Source of the DNA: Clostridium sp.
Lineage (GTDB): Bacteria; Bacillota; Clostridia; Clostridiales; Clostridiaceae
Reading direction: 5' to 3'
Length of the DNA stretch: 64,000 nt
NCBI GenBank assembly: GCA_029851835.1
Contig: JARKVD010000017.1
Location: 124,001-188,000 of the forward strand
The notes beneath the pieces were generated by a model. The model had not been told where the DNA came from. It saw only the letters and a list, made by a program, of their open reading frames with translations, and made no database searches. Below, in pieces: positions 11,917-22,795 of the stretch. Position numbers and translations under genes: made by a program. Every line of letters begins with the position of its first letter. Position 1 is the first letter of the stretch.

Positions 11917-12474
11917 TTAAACTGTCATTATTTCTTTTTCTTTAGCATCAACCATTTGTTCTAAAGTTTTTATGAATTTATCAGTCTCTTTTTGAATAGT
12001 GTCTTCACCTTTTTTGCATTCATCTTCAGTGATTTCATTATTTTTCTTTAAAGCTTTTATTTTATCATTAGCATCACGTCTAATTGATCTTATAGCAACC
12101 TTAGCATCTTCTCCAAATTTCTTAACATTTTTAACTAAATTTTTTCTAGTTTCCTCTGTTAATTCTGGAACAACAAGTCTAATAACTTGGCCATCACTGC
12201 TTGGGTTAATTCCTAAGTCAGATTTTAGTATTGCTTTTTCTATAGCTTTTATTGTGCTTTTATCCCATGGCTGTATTAAAATTATTCTTGGCTCTGGTGC
12301 TGATACGTTTCCAACCTGATTTATTGGAACCATTGAACCATATGCTTCTACTTGAATTCTATCAAGCATAGTTGGGTTTGCTCTTCCAGCCTTTAATGTT
12401 GATAACTGATGCTGTAAACTTAAAACAGTTTTGTTCATTTTTTCATCAGCATTTTTAATGATATCTTTTATCAT
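11917..12474 (-). CDS. frr: Ribosome recycling factor
   Basis: 185 aa; LKAGRANPTMLDRIQVEAYG. Confidence 0.98.
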   Translation of the reverse strand: MIKDIIKNADEKMNKTVLSLQHQLSTLKAGRANPTMLDRIQVEAYGSMVPINQVGNVSAPEPRIILIQPWDKSTIKAIEKAILKSDLGINPSSDGQVIRLVVPELTEETRKNLVKNVKKFGEDAKVAIRSIRRDANDKIKALKKNNEITEDECKKGEDTIQKETDKFIKTLEQMVDAKEKEIMTV

Positions 12475-12491
12475 AAAATAACCTCCATCAA

Positions 12492-13235
<744 letters not shown>

Positions 13236-13352
13236 TTATATATTTACACTATATTTTATATTTAAAACACAAGTAATCAAACAAATCTTGCCCTATAAAA
13301 ATTATTTCTTTGTATAGTAAAAATAACCCTATATATTTATAAATTTCTAAAA

Positions 13353-13376
13353 AAAAGAGAACCTAGGTTCTCTTTT
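13353..13376 (-). terminator. Intrinsic terminator after tsf
   Basis: AAAAGAGAACCTAGGTTCTCTTTT palindrome followed by T tract on minus strand. Confidence 0.9.
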
Positions 13377-13387
13377 ATTATATTGTA

Positions 13388-14308
13388 TTATTTTCCAGCA
13401 ACTTGTCTTTGAACTTCTTCAGCAAAGTTTTCTTCTTTCTTCTCGATACCTTCGCCTCTTTCGAATCTAGCAAATCTAACAACTTCTACTGCTGCTCCGA
13501 TTTTCTTTCCTTCTTCAGCAACATATTTTCCTATAGTGTAATCTCCGTTTTTAACCCAAACTTGCTCAACTAAGCAAACTTCTTTGTAGTATTTGCTAAT
13601 TCTTCCCATAACCATTTTCTCAACGATGTTTTCTGGTTTTCCTTCGTTAAGAGCTTGAACTCTGTATATTTCTTTTTCTTTTTCTAAAGACTCATTATCA
13701 ACTTGATCTTTGTTTAAGAATAATGGATTAGCTGCAGCTACTTGCATAGCTACATCTTTAGCTACAGTCTTAAGAACGTCATCTTGCTTCTCGCATGATA
13801 ATTGAACTAAAACTCCTATTTTTCCACCACCGTGGATGTAGCTTTGAACAATTCCACTCTCTGCAACAAACTTCTCGAATCTTCTTACAGACATGTTCTC
13901 ACCTAATTTTGCAATTAAAGCTGTTACTGCCTCTTGAAGAGTCACGCTTTCGTCTCCAACATATTTTTCTGCTAATAATTCTTCTACAGTTGTAGCATTA
14001 GAAGCTACTACCATTTTAGCTACGTTATTAGCTAATGCTTTGAAATCTTCATTAGCTGCAACGAAGTCTGTCTCACAGTTAACTTCTACTACAGAACCTG
14101 TTTTCATGTCTTCAGATATGTAAGTTACTACTACACCTTCTGCTGCTATTCTACCAGCTTTTTTAGTTGCTGCTGCAAGTCCTTTTTCTCTTAAAACTTC
14201 TATAGCTTTTTCCATATCTCCGTTTGTTTCGTTAAGAGCTTTTTTACAGTCCATCATTCCTGAACCTGTTCTTTCTCTTAATTCTTTTACCATTGCTGCT
14301 GTTATCAT
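13388..14308 (-). CDS. tsf: Elongation factor Ts
   Basis: [25 protein letters not shown]. Confidence 0.98.
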   Translation of the reverse strand: MITAAMVKELRERTGSGMMDCKKALNETNGDMEKAIEVLREKGLAAATKKAGRIAAEGVVVTYISEDMKTGSVVEVNCETDFVAANEDFKALANNVAKMVVASNATTVEELLAEKYVGDESVTLQEAVTALIAKLGENMSVRRFEKFVAESGIVQSYIHGGGKIGVLVQLSCEKQDDVLKTVAKDVAMQVAAANPLFLNKDQVDNESLEKEKEIYRVQALNEGKPENIVEKMVMGRISKYYKEVCLVEQVWVKNGDYTIGKYVAEEGKKIGAAVEVVRFARFERGEGIEKKEENFAEEVQRQVAGK

Positions 14309-14339
14309 TCTTATTCCTCCTTTAATTTCCTAACAAAAA

Positions 14340-14387
14340 GGTAAATGAAAGATTTCTCTCTCATCTACCTCTGAAATTTCATTTGCC
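14340..14387 (-). promoter_or_regulatory. Intercistronic hairpin between rpsB and tsf (candidate attenuator or processing site)
   Basis: Minus strand GGcAAATGAAA...TTTCATTTaCC stem followed by TTTTTG. Confidence 0.5.
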
Positions 14388-14436
14388 TTACAATCATAGA
14401 TGAGGCTATTATTGAAATTTTGTTAAAAGATATTTA

Positions 14437-15138
14437 TTACTCAGCTATTTCTTCGCCTTGTCTAGCTTCGATTATAGCATCAGCTAATCTTTCAGTTATT
14501 AATTTTACAGCTCTTATAGCATCATCGTTTCCTGGGATTACGTAATCAACGTCATCTGGATCACAGTTTGTATCAACTATAGCTATAACTGGAATTCCTA
14601 AGTTTTTAGCTTCTAATATAGCATTCTTTTCTTTTCTTGGATCAACTACGAATAAAGCTCCTATTTTGTTAGCGTCCATGTTTCTGATTCCGCCTAGGTT
14701 CTTTTCTAGTTTTTCTCTTTCATTTTTTAAGTTTATAACTTCTTTCTTAGGAAGCACTTCAAATGTTCCATCTTCTTCCATCTTATCTAAAGCTTCTAAT
14801 CTAGCTATTCTAGTTTTGATAGTTCTGAAGTTAGTTAACATTCCACCTAACCATCTGTTGTTTACGAAGTGCATGCTTGATCTTACAGCTTCCTCTTGGA
14901 TAGCTTCTTGAGCTTGCTTCTTAGTTCCAACAAATAATATGTCTTTTCCTTCTTCTGCAACTGATTTTATGAAATCATAAGCTTCATCGATTTTCTTAAC
15001 TGTTTTTTGTAAGTCGATGATGTAGATTCCATTTCTCTCAGTGAAGATATAAGGAGCCATTTTAGGGTTCCATCTTCTTGTTTGATGTCCAAAATGAACA
15101 CCAGCTTCTAATAATTGTTTCATTGATATTACTGCCAT
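14437..15138 (-). CDS. rpsB: 30S ribosomal protein S2
   Basis: [27 protein letters not shown]; preceded by CAGGAGGGAAATAATA; the 251-aa ORF in the track runs into the leader. Confidence 0.97.
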   Translation of the reverse strand: MAVISMKQLLEAGVHFGHQTRRWNPKMAPYIFTERNGIYIIDLQKTVKKIDEAYDFIKSVAEEGKDILFVGTKKQAQEAIQEEAVRSSMHFVNNRWLGGMLTNFRTIKTRIARLEALDKMEEDGTFEVLPKKEVINLKNEREKLEKNLGGIRNMDANKIGALFVVDPRKEKNAILEAKNLGIPVIAIVDTNCDPDDVDYVIPGNDDAIRAVKLITERLADAIIEARQGEEIAE

Positions 15139-15165
15139 TATTATTTCCCTCCTGGTTTTTCCTCC

Positions 15166-15220
15166 ACTACTCTCATTCTTATTAAAGACCAAATTGGCAC
15201 CCTTTAATAACTTAAGTAGT
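15166..15220 (-). promoter_or_regulatory. Structured rpsB 5' leader (two-tier stem), candidate r-protein leader
   Basis: Minus strand ACTACT-taag-TTATTAAAG-GGTGCCAATTTGGT-CTTTAATAA-gaatgag-AGTAGT just upstream of the rpsB RBS. Confidence 0.5.
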
Positions 15221-15243
15221 GTGTGTATTTTCTCACTCTATGC

Positions 15244-15272
15244 ATTATATCACATACTAATTTACTATTCAA
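15244..15272 (-). promoter_or_regulatory. Sigma-A-type promoter for rpsB-tsf
   Basis: Minus strand TTGAAT-N17-TATAAT. Confidence 0.75.
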
Positions 15273-15308
15273 TATTTTTTGTGCATAAATGTTTATGTAT
15301 TTCTATTT

Positions 15309-15337
15309 AATAAATAAAGGGGCACCCTTTATTTATT
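15309..15337. repeat. 29-bp perfect inverted repeat upstream of rpsB promoter
   Basis: AATAAATAAAGGG-GCA-CCCTTTATTTATT. Confidence 0.7.
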
Positions 15338-15405
15338 TCACATTTGATAATTATGATAAATATTAGAATTCTTTCTCTTGATATATGACCAATATATTAA
15401 GCAAT

Positions 15406-15439
15406 AAAATAAAAATCCTAATGTTAGGATTTTTATTTT
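15406..15439 (-). terminator. Intrinsic terminator after codY
   Basis: AAAATAAAAATCCTAA-CAT-TAGGATTTTTATTTT. Confidence 0.85.
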
Positions 15440-15457
15440 ATTTTTATTTAAAGTTTA

Positions 15458-16231
15458 CTATCTAAGTTTATTTAATTCATCCATTAACTTTTCGTTAAGA
15501 ATTTTAATATGAGTACCTTTCATTCCTAAAGATCTAGACTCTATAACTCCAGCACTCTCAAATTTTCTTAAAGCATTTACTATAACTGATCTTGTTATTC
15601 CAACTTTATCAGCTATTTTAGAAGCAACTAGTAAACCTTCATTACCATCTAACTCATTAAAAATATGCTCTACTGCTTCAAGCTCTGAATAAGATAAAGT
15701 TCCAATTGCTAATTGAACTATAGCTTTCTTTCTTGCTTCTTCTTCAATTTCATCTGTTTTAGCTCTTAGCATTTCCATTCCAACAATAGTTCCACTGTAT
15801 TCTGCAATTACTAAATCTTCTTCAGTAAACTCTTTGCCAAATCTTGAAATTAGTAAAGTTCCTAACCTTTCTCTATTTCCATTTATTGGAACTATAGTAG
15901 TTTTCATTTCTTTGAAATCACACTCTTCATCTCCAAAAACACATAAACCACTTGAAGCAACATTAGCTTTAGTTTCATCTACATTTAAAAGTCTATTGTT
16001 GTAATCATCAGGAAATCTTTTATTGTCCTCAACATGAACTTTTACCTTTTCACATTCAAAACCATGAGAAAGATTATACCCTAATACCTTTCCCTTTCTG
16101 CTAATTACATATACGTTACATTCTAAAACATCACTTAACAATTCACATATATCAGTAAATACCACTGGTTCTGATCCTGATTTTTGTAGTATTTTATTTA
16201 ATCTTCTAGTTTTTTCTAATAGTGACACCAT
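15458..16231 (-). CDS. codY: GTP-sensing global transcriptional repressor CodY
   Basis: [19 protein letters not shown]...; C-terminal w[45 protein letters not shown]. Confidence 0.97.
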   Translation of the reverse strand: MVSLLEKTRRLNKILQKSGSEPVVFTDICELLSDVLECNVYVISRKGKVLGYNLSHGFECEKVKVHVEDNKRFPDDYNNRLLNVDETKANVASSGLCVFGDEECDFKEMKTTIVPINGNRERLGTLLISRFGKEFTEEDLVIAEYSGTIVGMEMLRAKTDEIEEEARKKAIVQLAIGTLSYSELEAVEHIFNELDGNEGLLVASKIADKVGITRSVIVNALRKFESAGVIESRSLGMKGTHIKILNEKLMDELNKLR

Positions 16232-16347
16232 CATTCCTCCTAATTCTTTTGTTTGGTAATATATCATCAAATATTTATTCGTCATCTTCAAACAATTCAA
16301 AATATTTATTTAGTTTTCAATTTTCAAATTGTTGTTATGCCTATACC

Positions 16348-16376
16348 ATAATAACATATAGATATTGTTACATCAA
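16348..16376 (-). promoter_or_regulatory. Sigma-A-type promoter for codY
   Basis: Minus strand TTGATG-N17-TATTAT. Confidence 0.65.
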
Positions 16377-16472
16377 TATGTTTTTATGGATTTTCGACAT
16401 GTTTACAATTTTTTTTAAATTATATTCGATTTAAAATATTTTTTTGTTTTAACAATTACAATTAATACACAT

Positions 16473-18560
16473 TTATTCCTGTTTTTCTAGAACCTTCTTA
16501 TGCTTACATTCAGCGTTAATACATTCTAGGTAATCACCTTTAGCTTTACTATAACGTTTAGCCATTACACTTCCACATTCAGGACATTTATTTTCTGTTG
16601 GTTCATGCCAGCTTACAAAGTCACACTCAGGATAATTATCACATCCATAAAAAGTTTTACCTTTTTTACTTCTCTTTTCTAATATCTTTCCACCACACTT
16701 TGGACATTTAACATCTAATTCCCTAGCCATAGTTTTTGTATTCTTACAATCTGGATAACCTGGACAAGCTAAAAAGTCACCAAATCTTCCCTTTTTTATA
16801 ACCATCATTCTTCCACATTTATCACATGGAATATCTGATACCTTATCTTCAATTGTTATCTTAGCTATTTCTTTTTCAGCAATATCAATTGCAGCTCTTA
16901 TAGGTACAAAGAATTCACCCACAACTTTTTTCCAATCAGCCTGGCCTTCTTCAACGCTATCTAGCTTATTTTCCACATCTGCTGTAAACTCTACGTCAAC
17001 AATCTCTTTAAAATACTCACTCATTATTTTGTTAACAATGAAACCTAGTTCTGTTGGTACTAAAACCTTCTTATCGCGTTCAATATATTGTCTACCTAAA
17101 AGTGTAGAAATAGTTGGAGCATAAGTACTTGGTCTTCCAATTCCATTCTCTTCTAAAGTTTTAACTAATGAAGCCTCTGAGAATCTTGCTGGTGGCTGAG
17201 TAAAGTGCTGTTTTCCATTCATATCTCTAGTTTTTAAAACCTCTCCACTTTGAAGACTTGGAAGTTTTGTATTTTCATCCTCGTCATCATTGTCCGTTTC
17301 ATAAACTTTCATAAAACCTTCAAATTTAACTTTATATCCAGAAGCCTTAAACCCATAACTGCCATTTTCAATATTTATTGATGTGGAATCAATTAAAGCT
17401 GATTCCATCTGACTAGCTACAAACCTATTCCATATCAATGTATATAACTTATATTGATCACTAGTTAAAGATTCCTTGGCCACTTGTGGTGTAATCTCCA
17501 CATTAGAAGGTCTTACAGCTTCGTGAGCATCTTGAGAACCTTTCTTTCCTTTATACACCTTCTTAGTTTTGGGAGCATATTCATCTCCATAGGTAGATTT
17601 GATAAAACCTATTGCTGCATCTTGAGCTTCTTCTGAAATTCTAACTGAATCTGTTCTCATATAGGTTATCAGTCCCACTGTACCGTGTCCCTTAACTTCT
17701 ACTCCTTCATAAAGCTGTTGAGCAGTAGCCATGGTTTTTTTAGTTGAAAAATTTATTTTTCTGTATGCATCTTGTTGAAGTGTACTCGTTGTAAATGGTG
17801 GTAAAGGATTTTTTACTTTAGTTGTTTCTTTTACATCCTTTATAATAAACTTACCATTACTTATATCTTTTATAATAGTATTTGCTTCTTCTTCATTGTT
17901 TATAACAATCTTTTTACCATTATTACTATGGAGCTTTATTATAAATCCTCTCGTTTCTCCAACCTTTAAAACTTTTACCTCAACAGTCCAATATTCTTCT
18001 GGAATGAACTCTTGAACTTCCGTCTCTCTATCACATATTATTCTTAATGCAACAGATTGAACTCTTCCTGCACTTAAACCCCATTTAACTTTTTTCCAAA
18101 GTATAGGACTTATTTCATATCCAACTAACCTATCTAAAACTCTTCTTGCCTGTTGAGCATCAAATACATTTTCATTAACCTTTCGCGGAGACTTTAATGC
18201 ATTCTTTACTGCACTCTTTGTAATTTCGTTAAATTCAATTCTACATTCTTCATTGGTATCAATTTTTAAAATTTTAGCTAAATGCCATGAAATTGCTTCA
18301 CCTTCTCTATCAGGGTCCGTTGCAAGATAAACTTTTTCACTTTTCTTAGCTTGTTTCTTTATCTTATCTAAAAGTTCTCCTTTTCCTCTTATAGTTATAT
18401 ATTTAGGCTCATAGTTATTCTCCACATCTACTCCTAATTGACTTTTAGGTAAATCTCTTATATGTCCCATTGATGCTTCTACCACATAATTCTTACCTAG
18501 ATATTTTTTAATTGTTTTAGCTTTAGCTGGTGACTCAACTATAACTAATTTCTGCCCCAT
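16473..18560 (-). CDS. topA: DNA topoisomerase I
   Basis: MGQKLVIVESPAKAKTIKKYL; three C-terminal zinc-ribbon CxxC modules; start at GGAGGGGTAATA-ATG. Confidence 0.97.
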   Translation of the reverse strand: MGQKLVIVESPAKAKTIKKYLGKNYVVEASMGHIRDLPKSQLGVDVENNYEPKYITIRGKGELLDKIKKQAKKSEKVYLATDPDREGEAISWHLAKILKIDTNEECRIEFNEITKSAVKNALKSPRKVNENVFDAQQARRVLDRLVGYEISPILWKKVKWGLSAGRVQSVALRIICDRETEVQEFIPEEYWTVEVKVLKVGETRGFIIKLHSNNGKKIVINNEEEANTIIKDISNGKFIIKDVKETTKVKNPLPPFTTSTLQQDAYRKINFSTKKTMATAQQLYEGVEVKGHGTVGLITYMRTDSVRISEEAQDAAIGFIKSTYGDEYAPKTKKVYKGKKGSQDAHEAVRPSNVEITPQVAKESLTSDQYKLYTLIWNRFVASQMESALIDSTSINIENGSYGFKASGYKVKFEGFMKVYETDNDDEDENTKLPSLQSGEVLKTRDMNGKQHFTQPPARFSEASLVKTLEENGIGRPSTYAPTISTLLGRQYIERDKKVLVPTELGFIVNKIMSEYFKEIVDVEFTADVENKLDSVEEGQADWKKVVGEFFVPIRAAIDIAEKEIAKITIEDKVSDIPCDKCGRMMVIKKGRFGDFLACPGYPDCKNTKTMARELDVKCPKCGGKILEKRSKKGKTFYGCDNYPECDFVSWHEPTENKCPECGSVMAKRYSKAKGDYLECINAECKHKKVLEKQE

Positions 18561-18749
18561 TATTACCCCTCCATTATAGCTTGTTGAATAATTTAAAATT
18601 TCAATCAATATTTATCGCTTTAAATCAACTCTAACTAAATCGACTTATAAATTACTTATCTGTTTTAAATAATTATATTTATTTAAAACCTCTACATCTT
18701 TTAATTAATTTTCGACTTAAATTCAAACTTTATTCTTCAGTTAGAAACT

Positions 18750-19844
18750 TCAATTAATATTCCTCTTTACATTAATCCTAACATAAAAGTTTCCACTTAA
18801 ACATAAAATCTCCTTCTTTGCTTGCAACTCAAATAATAACTTATATAATTGATTTATGTCAATATCAGCTAACTTAATTATATTATCAATATGTATTGGA
18901 TTATCATCAATTATCCTATCAAGTTTATTTTTCAAGGAATTTTCATTCCCTATTTCTTTATTATTATTTATACTAACGGCAGAAATATTCAACAAATCTA
19001 AAATATCATCAATTCCATTATAAGGTGTTGCACCTTCATGAATCAATTTATTGGTCCCTCTACTTTCAAGTGAAAAAATGCTTCCTGGAACAACAACCAC
19101 ACCTTTTCCTTGTGTTAACGCTGTCCCAACTGTAATTAAAGTGCCACTTTTTTCTCCCCCTTCAATCACCAAAAGTCCTTCTCCAAGTCCACTTATTATT
19201 CTATTTCTAATGGGGAAATTATAGCTAACTGGACTTGTTCCCAATGGAAATTCACTTATTACGCAACCACCTTCATTTATAATTTCATCATATAAACTTT
19301 TATTTTCTTTAGGATAAACCACATCAACTCCGCTGCCTAAGACTGCTATTGTTTTTAATCCATTCTTCACTGCGCTTTTATGGGCAGCACCATCTATCCC
19401 CTTCGCCATTCCACTTATTATATTTAAGTCATAAGGCCTCAATTGATTTATAATATGTTCTGTGGCATCTATTCCATACCTAGTACATCTTCTTGACCCA
19501 ACAACACTAAGATTTTTTTTGCTATTTATAATTGAAATATCTCCCTTATAAAACAACCCGAAAGGGCAATCACTAAAATTCCTTAACACTGCAGGATAAT
19601 CTCTTTCGTCAAAGGCCACCATACCTATATGATTTTCCTTCATATAATTTAAAATATCCCACTCCTCAAGTTTTAGATATGTAGCTTTAAATTTTTCTCG
19701 ACTTTCTAAATTCATCCACGAATTTTTATTATAGAAAACTTCATTATAAAACTCTTCAAATGAATTATATGTAATATACGCATACTTTTTATCTCTAAGA
19801 CAAATATCAGTGCTTTGAATCCATAGTTTTAATTTTTCCTTCAT
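18750..19844 (-). CDS. dprA: DNA-processing protein DprA
   Basis: VVGSRRCTRYG ... NIISGMAKGIDGAAHKSA. Confidence 0.95.
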   Translation of the reverse strand: MKEKLKLWIQSTDICLRDKKYAYITYNSFEEFYNEVFYNKNSWMNLESREKFKATYLKLEEWDILNYMKENHIGMVAFDERDYPAVLRNFSDCPFGLFYKGDISIINSKKNLSVVGSRRCTRYGIDATEHIINQLRPYDLNIISGMAKGIDGAAHKSAVKNGLKTIAVLGSGVDVVYPKENKSLYDEIINEGGCVISEFPLGTSPVSYNFPIRNRIISGLGEGLLVIEGGEKSGTLITVGTALTQGKGVVVVPGSIFSLESRGTNKLIHEGATPYNGIDDILDLLNISAVSINNNKEIGNENSLKNKLDRIIDDNPIHIDNIIKLADIDINQLYKLLFELQAKKEILCLSGNFYVRINVKRNIN

Positions 19845-19856
19845 CCTTACACCTCT

Positions 19857-21377
19857 TTAGATAATTTCTTCCCTAACATATCTTCGATATTGAAGAGCTT
19901 CTATAATATGATTTTCTTCAATATCTGCACTTCCGTACAAATCAGCAATAGTTCTAGAAACCTTTAAAATCCTATTATAAACTCTTGTACTTAACCCATA
20001 TTCTTCATAAGCATATTTTAACAAATCCTTTGATTCCTTATTTAATTTACAAAACTGCTTTATATGATTTCCATTCATCTGACTATTATTTGTAATTCCT
20101 TCTTCAGCAAATCTATCTTGTTGAATCTTTCTGACTTTTTCAATTCTATTTCTTATTATTGTAGAAGTTTCACCTTTATCTTCCGCATCTATCTGCTCAT
20201 AAGTAATAGGATTAACTGATGTAAAAATATCAATTCTATCGAGAAGAGGCCCGTTAAACCTAGATAAATATCTCTGCACCTCATAATCAGTACAAGTACA
20301 CCTTCTAATATTACTTCCAAAATATCCACAAGAACATGGGTTCATGGCACCAATCATCATAAACTTAGCTGGATATTCGATGCTACCATTAATTCTTGAT
20401 AGCTTTACCTTTTTATCTTCCATGGGTTGCCTTAAAACCTGCAAAGCCTTTTTGTTAAATTCTAAAATCTCATCTAAAAACAATACTCCTTCATGAGCCA
20501 AGGACACTTCTCCAGCCACAGGCACTCTCCCACCTCCAACAAGTGCAATGTTAGTGATTGTATGATGAGGACTTCTAAAGGGTCTCTTTTTAATTATTCC
20601 ATTTTCCTTTAATTCACCACTAACGCTATAAATCTTAGTAACTTCAAGAGCTTCTCTTTCATTAAGATCTGGCATTATAGAAACAATTCTTTCCGCTAGC
20701 ATAGTCTTTCCAGAACCCGGCACTCCATAAAGAATAACATTATGATTGCCTGCAACTGCAACTTCTAAAGCTCTTTTAGCAGCCTCTTGTCCAACCACAT
20801 CCGAAAAATCTAGTTTATACTCATCTAACATATCTAGTTCTTCGCACCTCTCATAGGGTTGAATATCTCTATGAGTTAAAAAATGAATTACTTCAGACAA
20901 GCTCTCCATTGGATATATATTTATCCCATTAACACAGGCGCATTCATTTCTATTTTCAAAAGGAACAATAAAGTTCTTAATACCATATCTTTTTCCTTCT
21001 ATTATTATTGGTAAAGCACCATTAATTTTGTTTATATCTCCATTTAAGGATAATTCCCCAATAAAAATAATTTCGCTTAATCCATCACATAAAATCTGGT
21101 TAGTTGCTGCTAGTACCCCAACAGCTATAGATAAATCATAATGGGAACCTTCTTTTCTTATATGAGCTGGAGCTAAATTTACAGTTATTCTTCCCACTGG
21201 AAACTCTAATCCTGAATTAATAATTGCAGCTCTCACCCTCTCTTTAGACTCCTTTACTGCCATATCTCCTAAGCCTACTATATTAAAAGTAGGCAGTCCA
21301 TAAGTTATATCGACTTCAACATTAATCAATATACCTTCAACGCCTGAAAAAGCAGCACTTTTTATTTTTATCGACAT
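19857..21377 (-). CDS. YifB/ComM family Mg-chelatase-like AAA ATPase
   Basis: GVPGSGKTMLAERI; FRSPHHTITNIALVGGG; MNPCSCGYFG. Confidence 0.95.
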   Translation of the reverse strand: MSIKIKSAAFSGVEGILINVEVDITYGLPTFNIVGLGDMAVKESKERVRAAIINSGLEFPVGRITVNLAPAHIRKEGSHYDLSIAVGVLAATNQILCDGLSEIIFIGELSLNGDINKINGALPIIIEGKRYGIKNFIVPFENRNECACVNGINIYPMESLSEVIHFLTHRDIQPYERCEELDMLDEYKLDFSDVVGQEAAKRALEVAVAGNHNVILYGVPGSGKTMLAERIVSIMPDLNEREALEVTKIYSVSGELKENGIIKKRPFRSPHHTITNIALVGGGRVPVAGEVSLAHEGVLFLDEILEFNKKALQVLRQPMEDKKVKLSRINGSIEYPAKFMMIGAMNPCSCGYFGSNIRRCTCTDYEVQRYLSRFNGPLLDRIDIFTSVNPITYEQIDAEDKGETSTIIRNRIEKVRKIQQDRFAEEGITNNSQMNGNHIKQFCKLNKESKDLLKYAYEEYGLSTRVYNRILKVSRTIADLYGSADIEENHIIEALQYRRYVREEII

Positions 21378-21528
21378 TCCATCACCTCTACATATTTTTC
21401 CTTTTCCATAGCTGTATTATTGACCATTACTATGCGTATAATCAAAATCATTAAATTTATGTGTTTAAAATTTAATTTTTATGTTCAATCTATTAATAAA
21501 TTGTTTCTATTAATAAAGGAGATTAACA

Positions 21529-21897
21529 TTGAAGCATTTAAATAAAGAAGTGGGAAATTTCGGTGAATCATTAAGTAGAAAATACCTTGAAGAAAAAGGT
21601 TATTTAATAATAGAGGAGAATTTTTCATGTCCAATTGGCGAGATTGATATTATCGCTTTGCATGACAAATATCTTTGCTTTATTGAAGTAAAAACTAGAT
21701 ATACCCACAAATTCGGCTTGCCTTTAGAAAGCATTACACTAGCTAAACAAAGAAAAATTTTTAAAACAGCTCAGTACTTTATGTGCAAGAAAAATCTCCA
21801 TAAATTCTTTTGTAGGTTTGATGCTTTAGAAGTTATTTTCACAGATCAAACCAATTCTCCCAAATTAAATCACATAAAAAACGCATTTTTCTACTAA
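21529..21897 (+). CDS. yraN: YraN/UPF0102 family protein (TTG start)
   Basis: NKEVGNFGESLSRKYLEEKGY...GEIDIIALHDKYLCFIEVKTR; AAAGGAG before TTG. Confidence 0.92.
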   Translation: MKHLNKEVGNFGESLSRKYLEEKGYLIIEENFSCPIGEIDIIALHDKYLCFIEVKTRYTHKFGLPLESITLAKQRKIFKTAQYFMCKKNLHKFFCRFDALEVIFTDQTNSPKLNHIKNAFFY

Positions 21898-21939
21898 AGA
21901 AAATCCATTAAAATTATTAACATAAAGTTAACAATTAAA

Positions 21940-21967
21940 AAGAGACTATAGCTTCCTATAGTCTCTT
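21940..21967. terminator. Bidirectional terminator between convergent yraN and rnhB
   Basis: AAGAGACTATAG-CTTC-CTATAGTCTCTT. Confidence 0.85.
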
Positions 21968-21973
21968 CCATAT

Positions 21974-22795
21974 CTATTTTTCTAATATATTTTTTAAAAA
22001 ACTTTCCCTATGAATTTCACAGCTGCCATGATTTAAGATCGCTTCAATATGTTCTTTAGTTCCATACCCAACATTCTTATCAAAATTGTACTGAGGATAT
22101 ATTTTTCCATACTCCTCCATTAAATTATCACGATATACTTTGGCTATTATAGAAGCACAAGCAATTGCAGCACTTTTCGTATCACCTTTAATTACTGCTT
22201 CATTTCTATATGAAAACTCCTTTATTGTATACCCATCAGATAGAACTAAATCTGGGACTATAGATAGTCCATCAATAGCCTCCTTAAAAATCTCATTATT
22301 ACAAAAACCAATCCCTCTTTCATCTATTTCCTGACTAGTTTTCATTGCAATAGAATAGCTTATTGCTTTTTTCTTTATAATTTCACTCAGTTCTTCTCTA
22401 AGCTCTTTTGATAGTTTTTTAGAATCATTTATTCTTAGAATCAAGTCCTCCGAATCCTTTGGAAGAATTACCGCTGCGGCCACAATAGGTCCAGCTAGTG
22501 GGCCTCTACCAACCTCATCCACCCCTGCTACTACTTCATGTCCAAAGCCTCTATCAAAATCATAAAAAGCCTTAACTCTTTGAATTTCATGATGGTGATT
22601 TGTAATACTCTTTTGAACAGTATCACCTAGTGCTCTAACATTTTTTCTATGGTCTGAAGATAAAATACGGTATATGGCTTCATACTCCTCCTCATGGTGT
22701 ACTATTGGATTTAAAGCCATATAACCTCTTACCGCTGACTTAATGTCATTAAATCTCATAGTACTAATTCCATTTAAAAATTCAATATTACTCAT
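21974..22795 (-). CDS. rnhB: Ribonuclease HII
   Basis: VVAGVDEVGRGPLAGPIVAAAVIL. Confidence 0.96.
   Translation of the reverse strand: MSNIEFLNGISTMRFNDIKSAVRGYMALNPIVHHEEEYEAIYRILSSDHRKNVRALGDTVQKSITNHHHEIQRVKAFYDFDRGFGHEVVAGVDEVGRGPLAGPIVAAAVILPKDSEDLILRINDSKKLSKELREELSEIIKKKAISYSIAMKTSQEIDERGIGFCNNEIFKEAIDGLSIVPDLVLSDGYTIKEFSYRNEAVIKGDTKSAAIACASIIAKVYRDNLMEEYGKIYPQYNFDKNVGYGTKEHIEAILNHGSCEIHRESFLKNILEK

Noticed and set aside
15139-15192. N-terminal extension of rpsB in the ORF track ([18 protein letters not shown])
   Set aside because: The standard S2 start [17 protein letters not shown] has its own GGAGGG RBS; the upstream frame runs through the structured leader.
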